From contig JAAZIY010000470.1 in the NCBI GenBank assembly GCA_012800625.1, forward strand, positions 1 to 8,514: DNA of 8,514 bases, read 5' to 3'. Below, piece after piece: positions 1 through 5,926 of this stretch. This stretch comes from Lentisphaerota bacterium. GTDB lineage: Bacteria > Verrucomicrobiota > Lentisphaeria > Oligosphaerales > Oligosphaeraceae. Both the position numbers and the translations under genes were made by a program. The notes beneath the pieces are model-generated. The model had not been told where the DNA came from. It saw only the letters and a list, made by a program, of their open reading frames with translations, and ran no database searches. How positions within the stretch are numbered: position 1 is the stretch's first letter; each line of letters starts with the position of its first letter.

Positions 1-77
1 CACACTAAGTCACACTAAGTCACACTAAGTCACACTAAGTCACACTAAGTCACACTAAGTCACACTAAGTCACACTT
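1..77. repeat. Tandem decamer array, CACACTAAGT
   Basis: Seven perfect head-to-tail copies of the 10-bp unit CACACTAAGT fill 1-70, and a partial eighth (CACACTT) ends at 77. The array starts at the first base of the window, so its true length is unknown. It lies 45 bp beyond the stop codon of the minus-strand aminotransferase gene. The same unit, with T/G and T/A variants, recurs near 3771, 5856, 6913 and 6993, so this is the longest visible member of a dispersed family. Units are contiguous with no spacers, so it is not a CRISPR array. The function is unknown. Confidence 0.97.
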
Positions 78-93
78 GGCTTGGCTTGGCTTG
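76..93. repeat. Short pentamer tandem repeat, TTGGC
   Basis: Three full copies of TTGGC (76-80, 81-85, 86-90) and a partial copy (TTG, 91-93) follow directly on the decamer array, overlapping its last partial unit by two bases. A GC-rich stretch with GGCC/GCGG motifs follows (93-106). It looks like a second simple repeat grown at the edge of the first, probably by replication slippage. No regulatory role can be inferred. Confidence 0.85.
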
Positions 94-121
94 CGGCCCG
101 CGGCCATCAGCGCGTTGCGAA

Positions 122-1354
122 TCATTTTCGGTATGCGTTGTGGACCTTGGCGAAGGCCTTGGCGAGGCATTCGGCTTCTTTTTCGCCCCAGCTTTCATAT
201 ATGGTGAGGTTGAAGCACTGCTGGGTTACGGCCACTGCGTTTGGACAGCTGAACTCCTGCTTCGGGTCTCCTTTGTAGAGCGGGTTATTCCAGGGATGCT
301 TGTTGGGGCGGTCTTGGAACCATTCTCTGAGGAAGGGCAGGGCGGCTCCGTAGGACGGGTTCATGGATACGCCTTCGGCCATGAGGGCGGCGCAGAAATC
401 ATCTTTGCTACAGCTGAGCCTGTCGGCTCTGACTTTCAGGCGCCACCACCAATAGCTGTGTTTTGCGCCAGGCAGCAGTTCGGGTATTTCTATGGAGTCC
501 AGCGTTTTTATCTTTTCAGCTAGCAGGGCGGCGAATTTGCGTCGGTTTTCGACGATTTGCGGCAGTTTTTTGAGTTGTTCGCGTCCTATTGCCGCTCCCA
601 GTTCATCCAGGTTGCAGTTCAGGCTGCAGAGGACATTACCGTTGGCTTCGGGCAGATTAAAAGGCTTGCCGCGGTCGGCGGCCCGACGACAGCGCCAGTA
701 GAGTTCCTCGTCGTTGCAGACCACTGCGCCGCCCTGGCCACCGGTACAGAAGTGTTTGCCGAACATCAGCGAGAATGCTCCGTATGTGCCGAAGGTTCCC
801 AGCATTTTTCCCTTGATGCTGGCGGCGTGTGACTGGGCGCAGTCCTCGATCACTGGTATGCCTCTGGCATTAGCCAGGCTCATGATGCCTTCGATGTCGG
901 CCGGCTCTCCGCCTATATGCGCGACGACTATGGCACTGGTCAGCGGCGACAGTGCCGCTTCGATTTCTTTCACGCCGCAGTTGTACTGTCCAGGAGCAGT
1001 ATCGGCCACGATGGGGATGCAGCTGTTCATCACGATGGGCATAATGCCGCCTGGGTCAGTAATGGCGCTGACCACGACTTCTGAAAAGGGCGGCAGCTCC
1101 AGGGCACGCAAGGCGACAAACACGGCGTTGGTGCCGGAGTTGACCCCGTCTGCGTAACCCGCACCTAAAAAAGCGGCAAATTCTTTGCCGAAGCTCTCCT
1201 CTTCAATGCCATTGTAGCCAAAGGCCTCGCCGCTGGCAATGCTTTGCTCGAAAAGCCGCATGGCGGCGGCTTTCTCTTCCTGAGCAAAATGCCCCCTGCG
1301 CCCGAAAGGTTCCGGAATGCTCTTGGCACCGCCGTTGATTGCTAGTTTTGACAT
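122..1354 (-). CDS. DegT/DnrJ/EryC1/StrS-family PLP aminotransferase
   Basis: This 410-residue protein has the full length and layout of fold-type I PLP enzymes of the DegT/DnrJ/EryC1/StrS family. Members usually transaminate keto-sugars or related carbonyl compounds in making amino sugars, cell-surface glycans or cyclitol-type metabolites. Visible family marks are an N-terminal NGG segment (residue 7), the substrate/PLP-phosphate region NSGTNAV (72-78), VIEDCAQSHAA (168-178) with Asp171 placed to bind the pyridine nitrogen, and FSLMFGKHFCTGGQGG (194-209) with Lys200 as the likely Schiff-base lysine. It has twelve cysteines, a high number. The ATG at 1354 is preceded by AAGGAG at 9-nt spacing, which decides the start. 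The gene stands alone, divergent from the sigma genes, with no sugar-nucleotide genes beside it in the window, so the substrate cannot be named. The family call is firm and the reaction is inferred. Confidence 0.93.
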   Translation of the reverse strand: MSKLAINGGAKSIPEPFGRRGHFAQEEKAAAMRLFEQSIASGEAFGYNGIEEESFGKEFAAFLGAGYADGVNSGTNAVFVALRALELPPFSEVVVSAITDPGGIMPIVMNSCIPIVADTAPGQYNCGVKEIEAALSPLTSAIVVAHIGGEPADIEGIMSLANARGIPVIEDCAQSHAASIKGKMLGTFGTYGAFSLMFGKHFCTGGQGGAVVCNDEELYWRCRRAADRGKPFNLPEANGNVLCSLNCNLDELGAAIGREQLKKLPQIVENRRKFAALLAEKIKTLDSIEIPELLPGAKHSYWWWRLKVRADRLSCSKDDFCAALMAEGVSMNPSYGAALPFLREWFQDRPNKHPWNNPLYKGDPKQEFSCPNAVAVTQQCFNLTIYESWGEKEAECLAKAFAKVHNAYRK

Positions 1355-1414
1355 GTTGCGCTGCTCCTTGAAGTGATTTTCTCAGGTTGAAATGCAAAAG
1401 ATACGCATTCTGAA

Positions 1415-1442
1415 AACATAAGGCATATTTGATTTTTTGCAA
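1415..1442 (-). promoter_or_regulatory. Candidate sigma-70-type promoter for the aminotransferase gene
   Basis: Read on the minus strand, TTGCAA (1442-1437) matches the first three bases of a -35 box. It is followed after 16 bp by TATGTT (1420-1415), which matches the -10 consensus at four of six positions. This would give a leader of roughly 50 nt before the ATG at 1354. It is the best-spaced pair I found by eye in the spacer, but the -10 is weak and no other evidence supports it. Confidence 0.3.
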
Positions 1443-1450
1443 TTGGAGCG

Positions 1451-1534
1451 GAGCAAAAATGCTCTTGGCAACGAGTTTGGCTTTTAGCCAGCAAGACGCA
1501 GTTATGACCAGGCAGGCTCGGCTGGCCAGGCGAG
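1451..1534. repeat. Cluster of three small inverted repeats
   Basis: Three palindromic units lie within 84 bp. The first is GAGCA-4-TGCTC (1451-1464). The second is TGGCT-3-AGCCA (1478-1490). The third is the 18-bp near-palindrome CTCGGCTGGCCAGGCGAG (1517-1534), with one mismatched pair around a perfect CTGGCCAG core. They sit between the divergent starts, where operators are expected. They could be regulator sites or RNA hairpins. Neither use is proven. Confidence 0.6.
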
Positions 1535-1633
1535 TGACAAAGTAAAATTGATTTCAAGAAGTTTCGGCCACAGCACAATAAAAGTTGTTGTTTATGCGTT
1601 ATATTATAGTTTCTCTGGCTTGTTCTCCATTTT

Positions 1634-1653
1634 CAGGCCGCGGCTTGTTTTTT
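1634..1653 (+). terminator. Terminator-like hairpin and T-run in the sigma leader
   Basis: CAGGC (1634-1638) can pair with GCTTG (1643-1647), including one G-U pair, around a CGCG loop, and six T residues follow at 1648-1653. The element ends 14 nt before the ATG of the first sigma gene and abuts its ribosome binding site (AGGTG, 1656-1660). It has the form of a small intrinsic terminator or attenuator, but the stem is only five pairs. It could be chance in a GC/T-rich leader. Confidence 0.35.
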
Positions 1654-1667
1654 ACAGGTGTTAAATT

Positions 1668-2561
1668 ATGCTATCTGATAACGATACCCTCAAAATTTAC
1701 ATGCAGAATATAAGCAAGTATTCTCTGGTTACTCCGGCGGAGGAGGGTGAGCTTGCCATCAAGATAGCCCAGGGTGATGCGGAGGCGCGTTTGAAGCTGA
1801 TACGCAGCAATCTGCGCCTGGTTGTCAAGATAGCGCATGATTTCAAGGGGCTTGGTCTGCCTTTGCTGGACTTGATCTCCGAGGGCAATATAGGCTTGAT
1901 GCGTGCGGTGGAGAAATTTGATCCGACCAAGGGGGCGAAGCTAAGCAGCTACGCGGCCTGGTGGATCAAGCAGGCCATGCGCCGCGCCCTGGCAAACCAG
2001 GCTCGCACCATTAGGATTCCGGTGCAGTCAGCCAGCAAGATCAGTAAAATCCAGGCTGCCAAGGTAAGGTTGAGGGAGCGACTGGGGCGCGATCCTACTG
2101 ACAAGGAGATATCCGAAGAGGTCAACTTGACCGAGCGCACCGTTAGCGGTTTGCGCCAGGGCCGCACCACCACTGTATCCATACAAGCCCCATTTCACCC
2201 CGGCGAGGAAGGCGAGCTGAAGGATATTCTGCCCGATGAGAAAAGCATCGCGCCCAACGATATTGTGCAGGACGCCGAGACGCTGAGCCATATGATGAGC
2301 CTGACCGACAAGCTCGAAGAGCGTGAAAGGGTGATCCTGGACCTGCGTTTCGGCTTGACGGGCGAGGCGCCAAAAACCCTGGAACAAGTCTCCGCCGCTA
2401 TAGGAAGAACCCGTGAACGGGTGAGGCAGATACAAAACCAGGCTCTGGTAAAACTGAGAAATATGCTCGAAGCCGACGGACTTGAGATGGAGGCTCTGCT
2501 GGCCGAGGTGGAAGAAAAATTCGGCGGCGCCCAAGGCATGGCAACCCGGCAGCGGCGCTAG
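1668..2561 (+). CDS. RNA polymerase sigma factor, sigma-70 family (RpoD-like, no region 1.1)
   Basis: This 297-residue protein would bind core RNA polymerase and direct promoter recognition. It starts at region 1.2 (about 5-35) and lacks region 1.1. Region 2 spans about 40-120, with the core-binding run DLISEGNIGLMRAVEKFDP (68-86) and the -10 segment YAAWWIKQAMRRALANQART (95-114). Region 3 follows (about 121-200), containing PTDKEI (143-148). The region 3.2 finger lies near DILPDEKSIAPNDIVQD (186-202). Region 4 (about 210-268) carries the helix-turn-helix GRTRERVRQIQNQAL (246-260). The ATG has AGGTG upstream at 7-nt spacing. Size and domain content suggest an RpoD/RpoS-like group 2 (or related) factor rather than the essential long primary sigma. 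A paralogue follows 325 bp downstream on the same strand. The C-terminal tail (about 269-297) is unlike the paralogue's. The regulon cannot be read from the sequence. Confidence 0.95.
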   Translation: MLSDNDTLKIYMQNISKYSLVTPAEEGELAIKIAQGDAEARLKLIRSNLRLVVKIAHDFKGLGLPLLDLISEGNIGLMRAVEKFDPTKGAKLSSYAAWWIKQAMRRALANQARTIRIPVQSASKISKIQAAKVRLRERLGRDPTDKEISEEVNLTERTVSGLRQGRTTTVSIQAPFHPGEEGELKDILPDEKSIAPNDIVQDAETLSHMMSLTDKLEERERVILDLRFGLTGEAPKTLEQVSAAIGRTRERVRQIQNQALVKLRNMLEADGLEMEALLAEVEEKFGGAQGMATRQRR

Positions 2562-2600
2562 GCCTAGTCTGCAAGGCTAATCCGGCAGGCTTTTGACACT

Positions 2601-2627
2601 AAGGCAGAGCAATGTCTCCTCTGCTTT
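2601..2627 (+). terminator. Weak candidate terminator after the first sigma gene
   Basis: AAGGCAGAG (2601-2609) pairs with CTCTGCTTT (2619-2627) over nine positions with one G-U, enclosing a 9-nt loop, 40 bp past the stop codon. The bases after the stem (GCTTTAGG) are only mildly T-rich, so it is not a textbook rho-independent terminator. Position and stem length make it plausible. Confidence 0.35.
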
Positions 2628-2729
2628 GCTTTAGGCTGTTCGGTGTTTTCTGCCCTGCTCGGTCTTCCAGTCTTACTTACAGGCTATAGGCGGGTTTTTG
2701 ATTGTGCTGCTGCTAATGGCGCAATTTAG

Positions 2730-2759
2730 TTGAATTTCCCTGCTTAGCTATGATATTAT
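2730..2759 (+). promoter_or_regulatory. Candidate sigma-70-type promoter for the second sigma gene
   Basis: TTGAAT (2730-2735, four of six -35 matches) is followed after 18 bp by TATTAT (2754-2759, four of six -10 matches). Transcription would start near 2766, giving a leader of about 120 nt before the ATG at 2887. The element supports separate control of the two sigma genes. It was identified by eye only. Confidence 0.45.
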
Positions 2760-2886
2760 TGTTTTGTTATTAGTTCAGGGTTAAAATGCCCTGTTTCCTG
2801 CCATTGACGAGCAGAATCACTCTGACGACTTAGCCTGTGCTCTGCGCGCGGGTCAAATAAAGAAGCTTTGAGGTTTTTACGCGCTT

Positions 2887-3750
2887 ATGATATCTGACAG
2901 CGACACGATGAAATTATATATGGAGAGCATTGGGCGTTATCAGCTGATTTCTCCAGACGAGGAAGCCGAGCTGGCCACGCGCATTGCCCGGGGGGACATG
3001 GCGGCTCGTGAATCCTTGATTATTAGCAATCTGCGGCTGGTGGTGAAGATAGCCCACGATTTCAAGGGCATGGGGCTGCCTTTGCAGGACCTGATATCTG
3101 AAGGCAATATAGGCTTGATGCGCGCGGTGGAGAAATTCGACCCGTGCAAAGGAGCCAAGCTGAGCAGCTACGCCGCCTGGTGGATCAAGCAGTCCATGCG
3201 CCGCGCTTTGGCCAACCAGGCTCCGACCATACGCATACCGGTGCAATCGGCCAGCAAGATCGGCAAAATCCAGTCCGCCAAGACGCGTTTGAGCCAAAGC
3301 CTGGGGCGGGTGCCCACTGACAAGGAGATCGCCTCTGAAATCAATCTGACTGAGCGCACCGTGGTCGGTTTGCGCCAGGGCAAGACCTCGACCATTTCGA
3401 TATTCGACCCTATACAAAGCGGGGCCGAGGGCGAGTTCAAGGATATAATTCCGGACGAGAAGACCTTCGCTCCTGACGATATTGTGCAGGATGACGAGAC
3501 GCTGAGCCGCATGAACCAGCTGGTGGCTCTGTTGGGACAGCGGGAAAGAGACATACTTAACCTGCGCTTTGGCTTGCAGGGCGGCAAGCCGCAGACCCTT
3601 GAAGAGGTCAGCCGAGCCATAGGAAGAACCCGCGAAAGAGTAAGACAAATCCAGAACCAGGCTCTGGACAAGCTCAAAGTCTTGCTTAACGAAGAGAAAA
3701 CCCTGGAGGATTTTGCCCGCGAGCAGGCTGAAGCCCAGGACGAGGACTAA
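2887..3750 (+). CDS. RNA polymerase sigma factor, sigma-70 family (paralogue of upstream gene)
   Basis: This 287-residue sigma factor aligns without gaps to the preceding gene over about 268 residues at roughly 73% identity (hand count). It has the same region 1.2-4 layout and no region 1.1. Conserved parts include DLISEGNIGLMRAVEKFDP (68-86), the -10-binding helix YAAWWIKQSMRRALANQA (95-112) and the region 4.2 helix GRTRERVRQIQNQAL (246-260), which is identical in both. Differences cluster in region 1.2, the region 3 linker (about 173-180) and the acidic C-terminal tail (EEKTLEDFAREQAEAQDED). At residue 113 it has Pro where the paralogue and E. coli sigma-70 (R448 in QARTIRIP) have Arg. The ATG is fixed by alignment of MISDSDT with MLSDNDT, since the nearest purine-rich site (GAGG, 2870-2873) lies 13 nt upstream. 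The gene converges on the exoribonuclease gene. Its role is probably an alternative, partly overlapping sigma, which is inference. Confidence 0.95.
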   Translation: MISDSDTMKLYMESIGRYQLISPDEEAELATRIARGDMAARESLIISNLRLVVKIAHDFKGMGLPLQDLISEGNIGLMRAVEKFDPCKGAKLSSYAAWWIKQSMRRALANQAPTIRIPVQSASKIGKIQSAKTRLSQSLGRVPTDKEIASEINLTERTVVGLRQGKTSTISIFDPIQSGAEGEFKDIIPDEKTFAPDDIVQDDETLSRMNQLVALLGQRERDILNLRFGLQGGKPQTLEEVSRAIGRTRERVRQIQNQALDKLKVLLNEEKTLEDFAREQAEAQDED

Positions 3751-3770
3751 CTATTTCAGAGTTTACTCGT

Positions 3771-3800
3771 TAGTGTGTCTTCGTGTGTCTTCGTGTGCAA
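3771..3800 (-). repeat. Decamer repeat, three units, convergent 3' spacer
   Basis: On the plus strand three exact 10-bp steps read TAGTGTGTCT, TCGTGTGTCT and TCGTGTGCAA. On the minus strand this is two CACACGAAGA units followed by CACACTA, matching the family seen at 1-77. It lies 20 bp after the second sigma stop and 31 bp after the exoribonuclease stop, in the only convergent spacer of the window. I see no clear terminator hairpin in this 81-bp spacer, so the array could mark or replace one. That function is speculation. Confidence 0.85.
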
Positions 3801-3831
3801 GACAAGCGGCGGCAGCGCAAATTAGAGGCGC

Positions 3832-5823
3832 TCAGGCCATTTCCATGCCCAGGCGTCCGGTTTGCGGATTGGCCTCGATGATTCTGACCTTCAGTCTTTC
3901 TCCCAGCTGCGGTCTTTCCCTGGTCATGACCACGCCTCTTTCATAGAAGCGGTCCAGTTCAGCCAGTACCAGGCTTCCTTCCTGCCTGACGACGGTGGCC
4001 TCTATTTCCTTCTGCATATATTCACGGCGCAGATATTCGAGCAGCCAGTGTCGTTTGGCCTCCCGCTCCAGGCCGCGGTTGCGCATGGCGGTTTTTTCGA
4101 CATTGTCCAGTACCGCGAATAATTCCTCTTGCGTATATGGTATTTTTTCATTTTGCAGCTTTGCGGCCAGCTGTCTTTGTATGACCAGGTCGGCATAGCG
4201 GCGTATGGGGGCGCTGACCTGGGTATAGAGGTCCAGGCCCAGTCCGAAATGTGGTTGCGGGTAAGTTGAAAGCCTTGTGCGTTTCATCTTGCGCACCATC
4301 AGCTCGAACTCCAGCGGGTCGTATCCTTTCAGGCTTCTAACCGGCTCGCTGCTCGGGTCCTGCACGCGATAAATGATGGGTATTTCATTTCTCAGGGCAT
4401 ATTTTGCCGCCAGGTAGTTGGCCAGCACCATGCATTCACGCACGATTTGATGGCTGTCGCTTTCCTGGTTTTCCTCGCTGACGCATATTTCGCCGTCCCT
4501 CACCCTGATTTTCAGCTCTGGCCGGTTCAGGCTGACGGCGCCGTCCTCTTCCCGTTTTTGGCAGAGCTGATTAGCCAGCGCCAAGAGTTCATGCAGGGTT
4601 TCGCTGAGCTGGTCTTGGGGCGGGTTTTGCAGGGCCAGGTCGACCTGGTCAAAGCTCAGTCTTTTATTCACTTTTAGTTTGGCGGCCTGCAGGCTCCAGT
4701 CCAGTATTTCGCCTTGTTCATTAAGCTCTACCTCGAAGCTCAGCGTGGGTCTGAGGCAGCCCTCTTGCAGGCTGGCCAGCGCGCAGCTGATCTGTGGGGG
4801 AAACATGGTGACCGTGCTGCTGGGCAGATATAGCGACAGCGGCCTTTCGGCGGCCACCTCATCGAGCAGGTCGCCCTTTTGCACAAAATTGATGGGGGCG
4901 GCAAGATGTATGCCGACGAAGCGCCGATTGCCTTCGCGCCTGAACGAGAGGGCGTCGTCGATCTCCTCGGTTTCCGGGTCGTCTATGCTGAAGATGAATT
5001 TGTCGCTCAGGTCCAAGCCCTGCTGCCAGGCGGCCCGGCTTTGGTCCTGGGCGGCGATTTCTTCGGCTTTCCGGGTTACTTCGGCTGAGAATCCGGCATG
5101 TATGCCGTTGGCCAGGAGGAACTCGTCGGCATTTTGCGGCAGTCGCCGGCATATTTTCAGCAGGTCCAGTGCGCTGTGCCGCACTGGGCGTTTTGGAAAG
5201 ACCTCATTGAGCAGATTGATGCTGTCGCTGTTAAAGCCGTTGAACAGGTACTCGTGGCAATGCTGCAAGAGTATTTCCGCCTCCTCGGGGATTGTTTCGG
5301 GGGGCGCGTCTGCTCTGCCGATGGTTTGTTGTAGCCAGAGTTTTTGTCTTTCCTTGCGCGCGGCTCTTTCGGCCCGCTGCCGGCGCAGCTCTTCGAGTTC
5401 GGCCACCTCCTCGCGGCTGCGCAGGATAAACTGCTGTCCCTGGCGTTGAAAAAGCAGACTGTCTTCCAGCAATGCCCTGGCCAGGGCGGAAAGCTCGTGT
5501 TTATTGGCATTGCCGAAGTAGCATTTGCTCAGTTCGCAGAGGTCCAGCTTGGCGCCGGCCTTGGGCAGCAGCTCTTCCCAGAGCAGAGGCAGGTCGATTT
5601 CCGCCTGCTTTTCCTGTATGGCCAACAGAATTTCGGGCAGCTGCTGCAGCGGGTCTTTTTCAAGCTTGCCGTATTCGGCAAGCACCAGTTTTTGATTAAT
5701 GCGGCTGACTTTGCCGTCGGCTCCCTGCACCTGTAAGCGCTCACCGTGATTTTTAAGGATGAGCGCCAGGCACATCTCGTTGCTGCCGAAATAATCTATC
5801 AGTGTATTCTCTATAAAAGTCAT
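3832..5823 (-). CDS. RNase II-family 3'-5' exoribonuclease (RNB domain, HTH-type N-terminus)
   Basis: The protein (663 residues from the ATG at 5823) should degrade RNA 3' to 5' in the cytoplasm. In numbering that includes the in-frame TTG three bases upstream, the RNB domain begins near 270 and carries the metal-binding run SIDDPETEEIDDALS (280-294), giving Asp282, Asp290 and Asp291. Glu288 stands where E. coli RNase II has Asp209's partner Asp207. YTQVSAPIRRYADL (534-547) holds the catalytic arginine region, and a C-terminal S1-like OB fold lies at about 605-660. The N-terminus is not a clear pair of cold-shock domains. It has a short beta segment (20-50, LKNHGERLQVQGADGK), then a helical part like the HTH replacement in Deinococcus and cyanobacterial enzymes, and a charged helix (137-165). 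AGAGAAAG about 8 nt upstream supports ATG 5823 over TTG 5826. It is third of three minus-strand genes, 103 bp after its neighbour. The family is sure and the symbol (rnb or rnr) is not assigned. Confidence 0.92.
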   Translation of the reverse strand: MTFIENTLIDYFGSNEMCLALILKNHGERLQVQGADGKVSRINQKLVLAEYGKLEKDPLQQLPEILLAIQEKQAEIDLPLLWEELLPKAGAKLDLCELSKCYFGNANKHELSALARALLEDSLLFQRQGQQFILRSREEVAELEELRRQRAERAARKERQKLWLQQTIGRADAPPETIPEEAEILLQHCHEYLFNGFNSDSINLLNEVFPKRPVRHSALDLLKICRRLPQNADEFLLANGIHAGFSAEVTRKAEEIAAQDQSRAAWQQGLDLSDKFIFSIDDPETEEIDDALSFRREGNRRFVGIHLAAPINFVQKGDLLDEVAAERPLSLYLPSSTVTMFPPQISCALASLQEGCLRPTLSFEVELNEQGEILDWSLQAAKLKVNKRLSFDQVDLALQNPPQDQLSETLHELLALANQLCQKREEDGAVSLNRPELKIRVRDGEICVSEENQESDSHQIVRECMVLANYLAAKYALRNEIPIIYRVQDPSSEPVRSLKGYDPLEFELMVRKMKRTRLSTYPQPHFGLGLDLYTQVSAPIRRYADLVIQRQLAAKLQNEKIPYTQEELFAVLDNVEKTAMRNRGLEREAKRHWLLEYLRREYMQKEIEATVVRQEGSLVLAELDRFYERGVVMTRERPQLGERLKVRIIEANPQTGRLGMEMA

Positions 5824-5855
5824 CAATCATACTTTCTCTAATAAATGCGGAAAAG

Positions 5856-5885
5856 CCTTGGTGTTCCTTCGTGTGACTTCGTGTT
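5856..5885 (-). repeat. Decamer repeat, three diverged units
   Basis: Three 10-bp steps on the plus strand, CCTTGGTGTT, CCTTCGTGTG and ACTTCGTGTT, read on the minus strand as AACACGAAGT, CACACGAAGG and AACACCAAGG. The middle unit is closest to the family consensus and the outer two have substitutions. The array starts 33 bp upstream of the exoribonuclease ATG and ends 42 bp after the coiled-coil gene's stop. It lies between that gene's candidate terminator and the next start codon. Confidence 0.8.
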
Positions 5886-5886
5886 C

Positions 5887-5910
5887 AAAAAAGGGCTGTA
5901 TTGGTGAGCC
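5887..5910 (-). terminator. Weak intrinsic terminator after the coiled-coil gene
   Basis: Reading the minus strand, GGCT (5910-5907) can pair with AGCC (5897-5894) around a 9-nt loop. After one C, six T residues follow (5892-5887). It begins 17 bp after the stop codon at 5927. The stem is only four pairs, so the T-run and position carry most of the weight. If real, it would partly separate the exoribonuclease gene from upstream transcription. Confidence 0.35.
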
Positions 5911-5926
5911 TCGAATCGTTGCCCGT

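Larger units (their letters stand above)
1355..1667. other. Divergent intergenic region
   Basis: These 313 bp separate the start codons of the divergent aminotransferase and first sigma genes and should carry the promoters of both. They hold a candidate minus-strand promoter, three small inverted repeats (1451-1534), an AT-rich patch with TATATTATA at 1600-1608 that could be a -10 region for the sigma gene although no good -35 lies at normal spacing, and a palindrome plus T-run just before the sigma ribosome binding site. Open frames here are short and lack family features. Unlike the spacers downstream of minus-strand genes, this one has no decamer repeat. Confidence 0.8.
2562..2886. other. 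Spacer between the two sigma genes
   Basis: These 325 bp hold no convincing gene. They contain a weak terminator-like stem soon after the first sigma stop (2601-2627), a well-spaced candidate promoter (2730-2759) and a leader of about 120 nt before the second sigma ATG. In the leader, GCGCG at 2844-2848 could pair with CGCGC at 2880-2884 between the ribosome binding site and the start codon. No decamer repeat is present. The spacer suggests the second sigma gene is transcribed on its own. Confidence 0.75.

Noticed and set aside
1..77. CRISPR array
   Set aside because: The units are 10 bp, contiguous and without spacers, and there are no cas-like genes in the window.
1203..1578. Small minus-strand genes upstream of, or overlapping, the aminotransferase start
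   Set aside because: They overlap the well-supported start of the aminotransferase gene in another frame, and their translations lack any conserved pattern.
2028..3648. Long minus-strand open frames opposite both sigma genes (2028-2534 and 2914-3648) with similar translations
   Set aside because: They resemble each other only because the sigma genes beneath are paralogues. The sigma frames carry all conserved motifs, and the antisense products have no recognisable domain or ribosome binding site.
4679..5449. 256-codon plus-strand open frame opposite the exoribonuclease gene
   Set aside because: Its Ser/Arg-rich product is typical of an antisense shadow of a GC-rich coding region, while the opposite frame holds the full RNB catalytic motifs.
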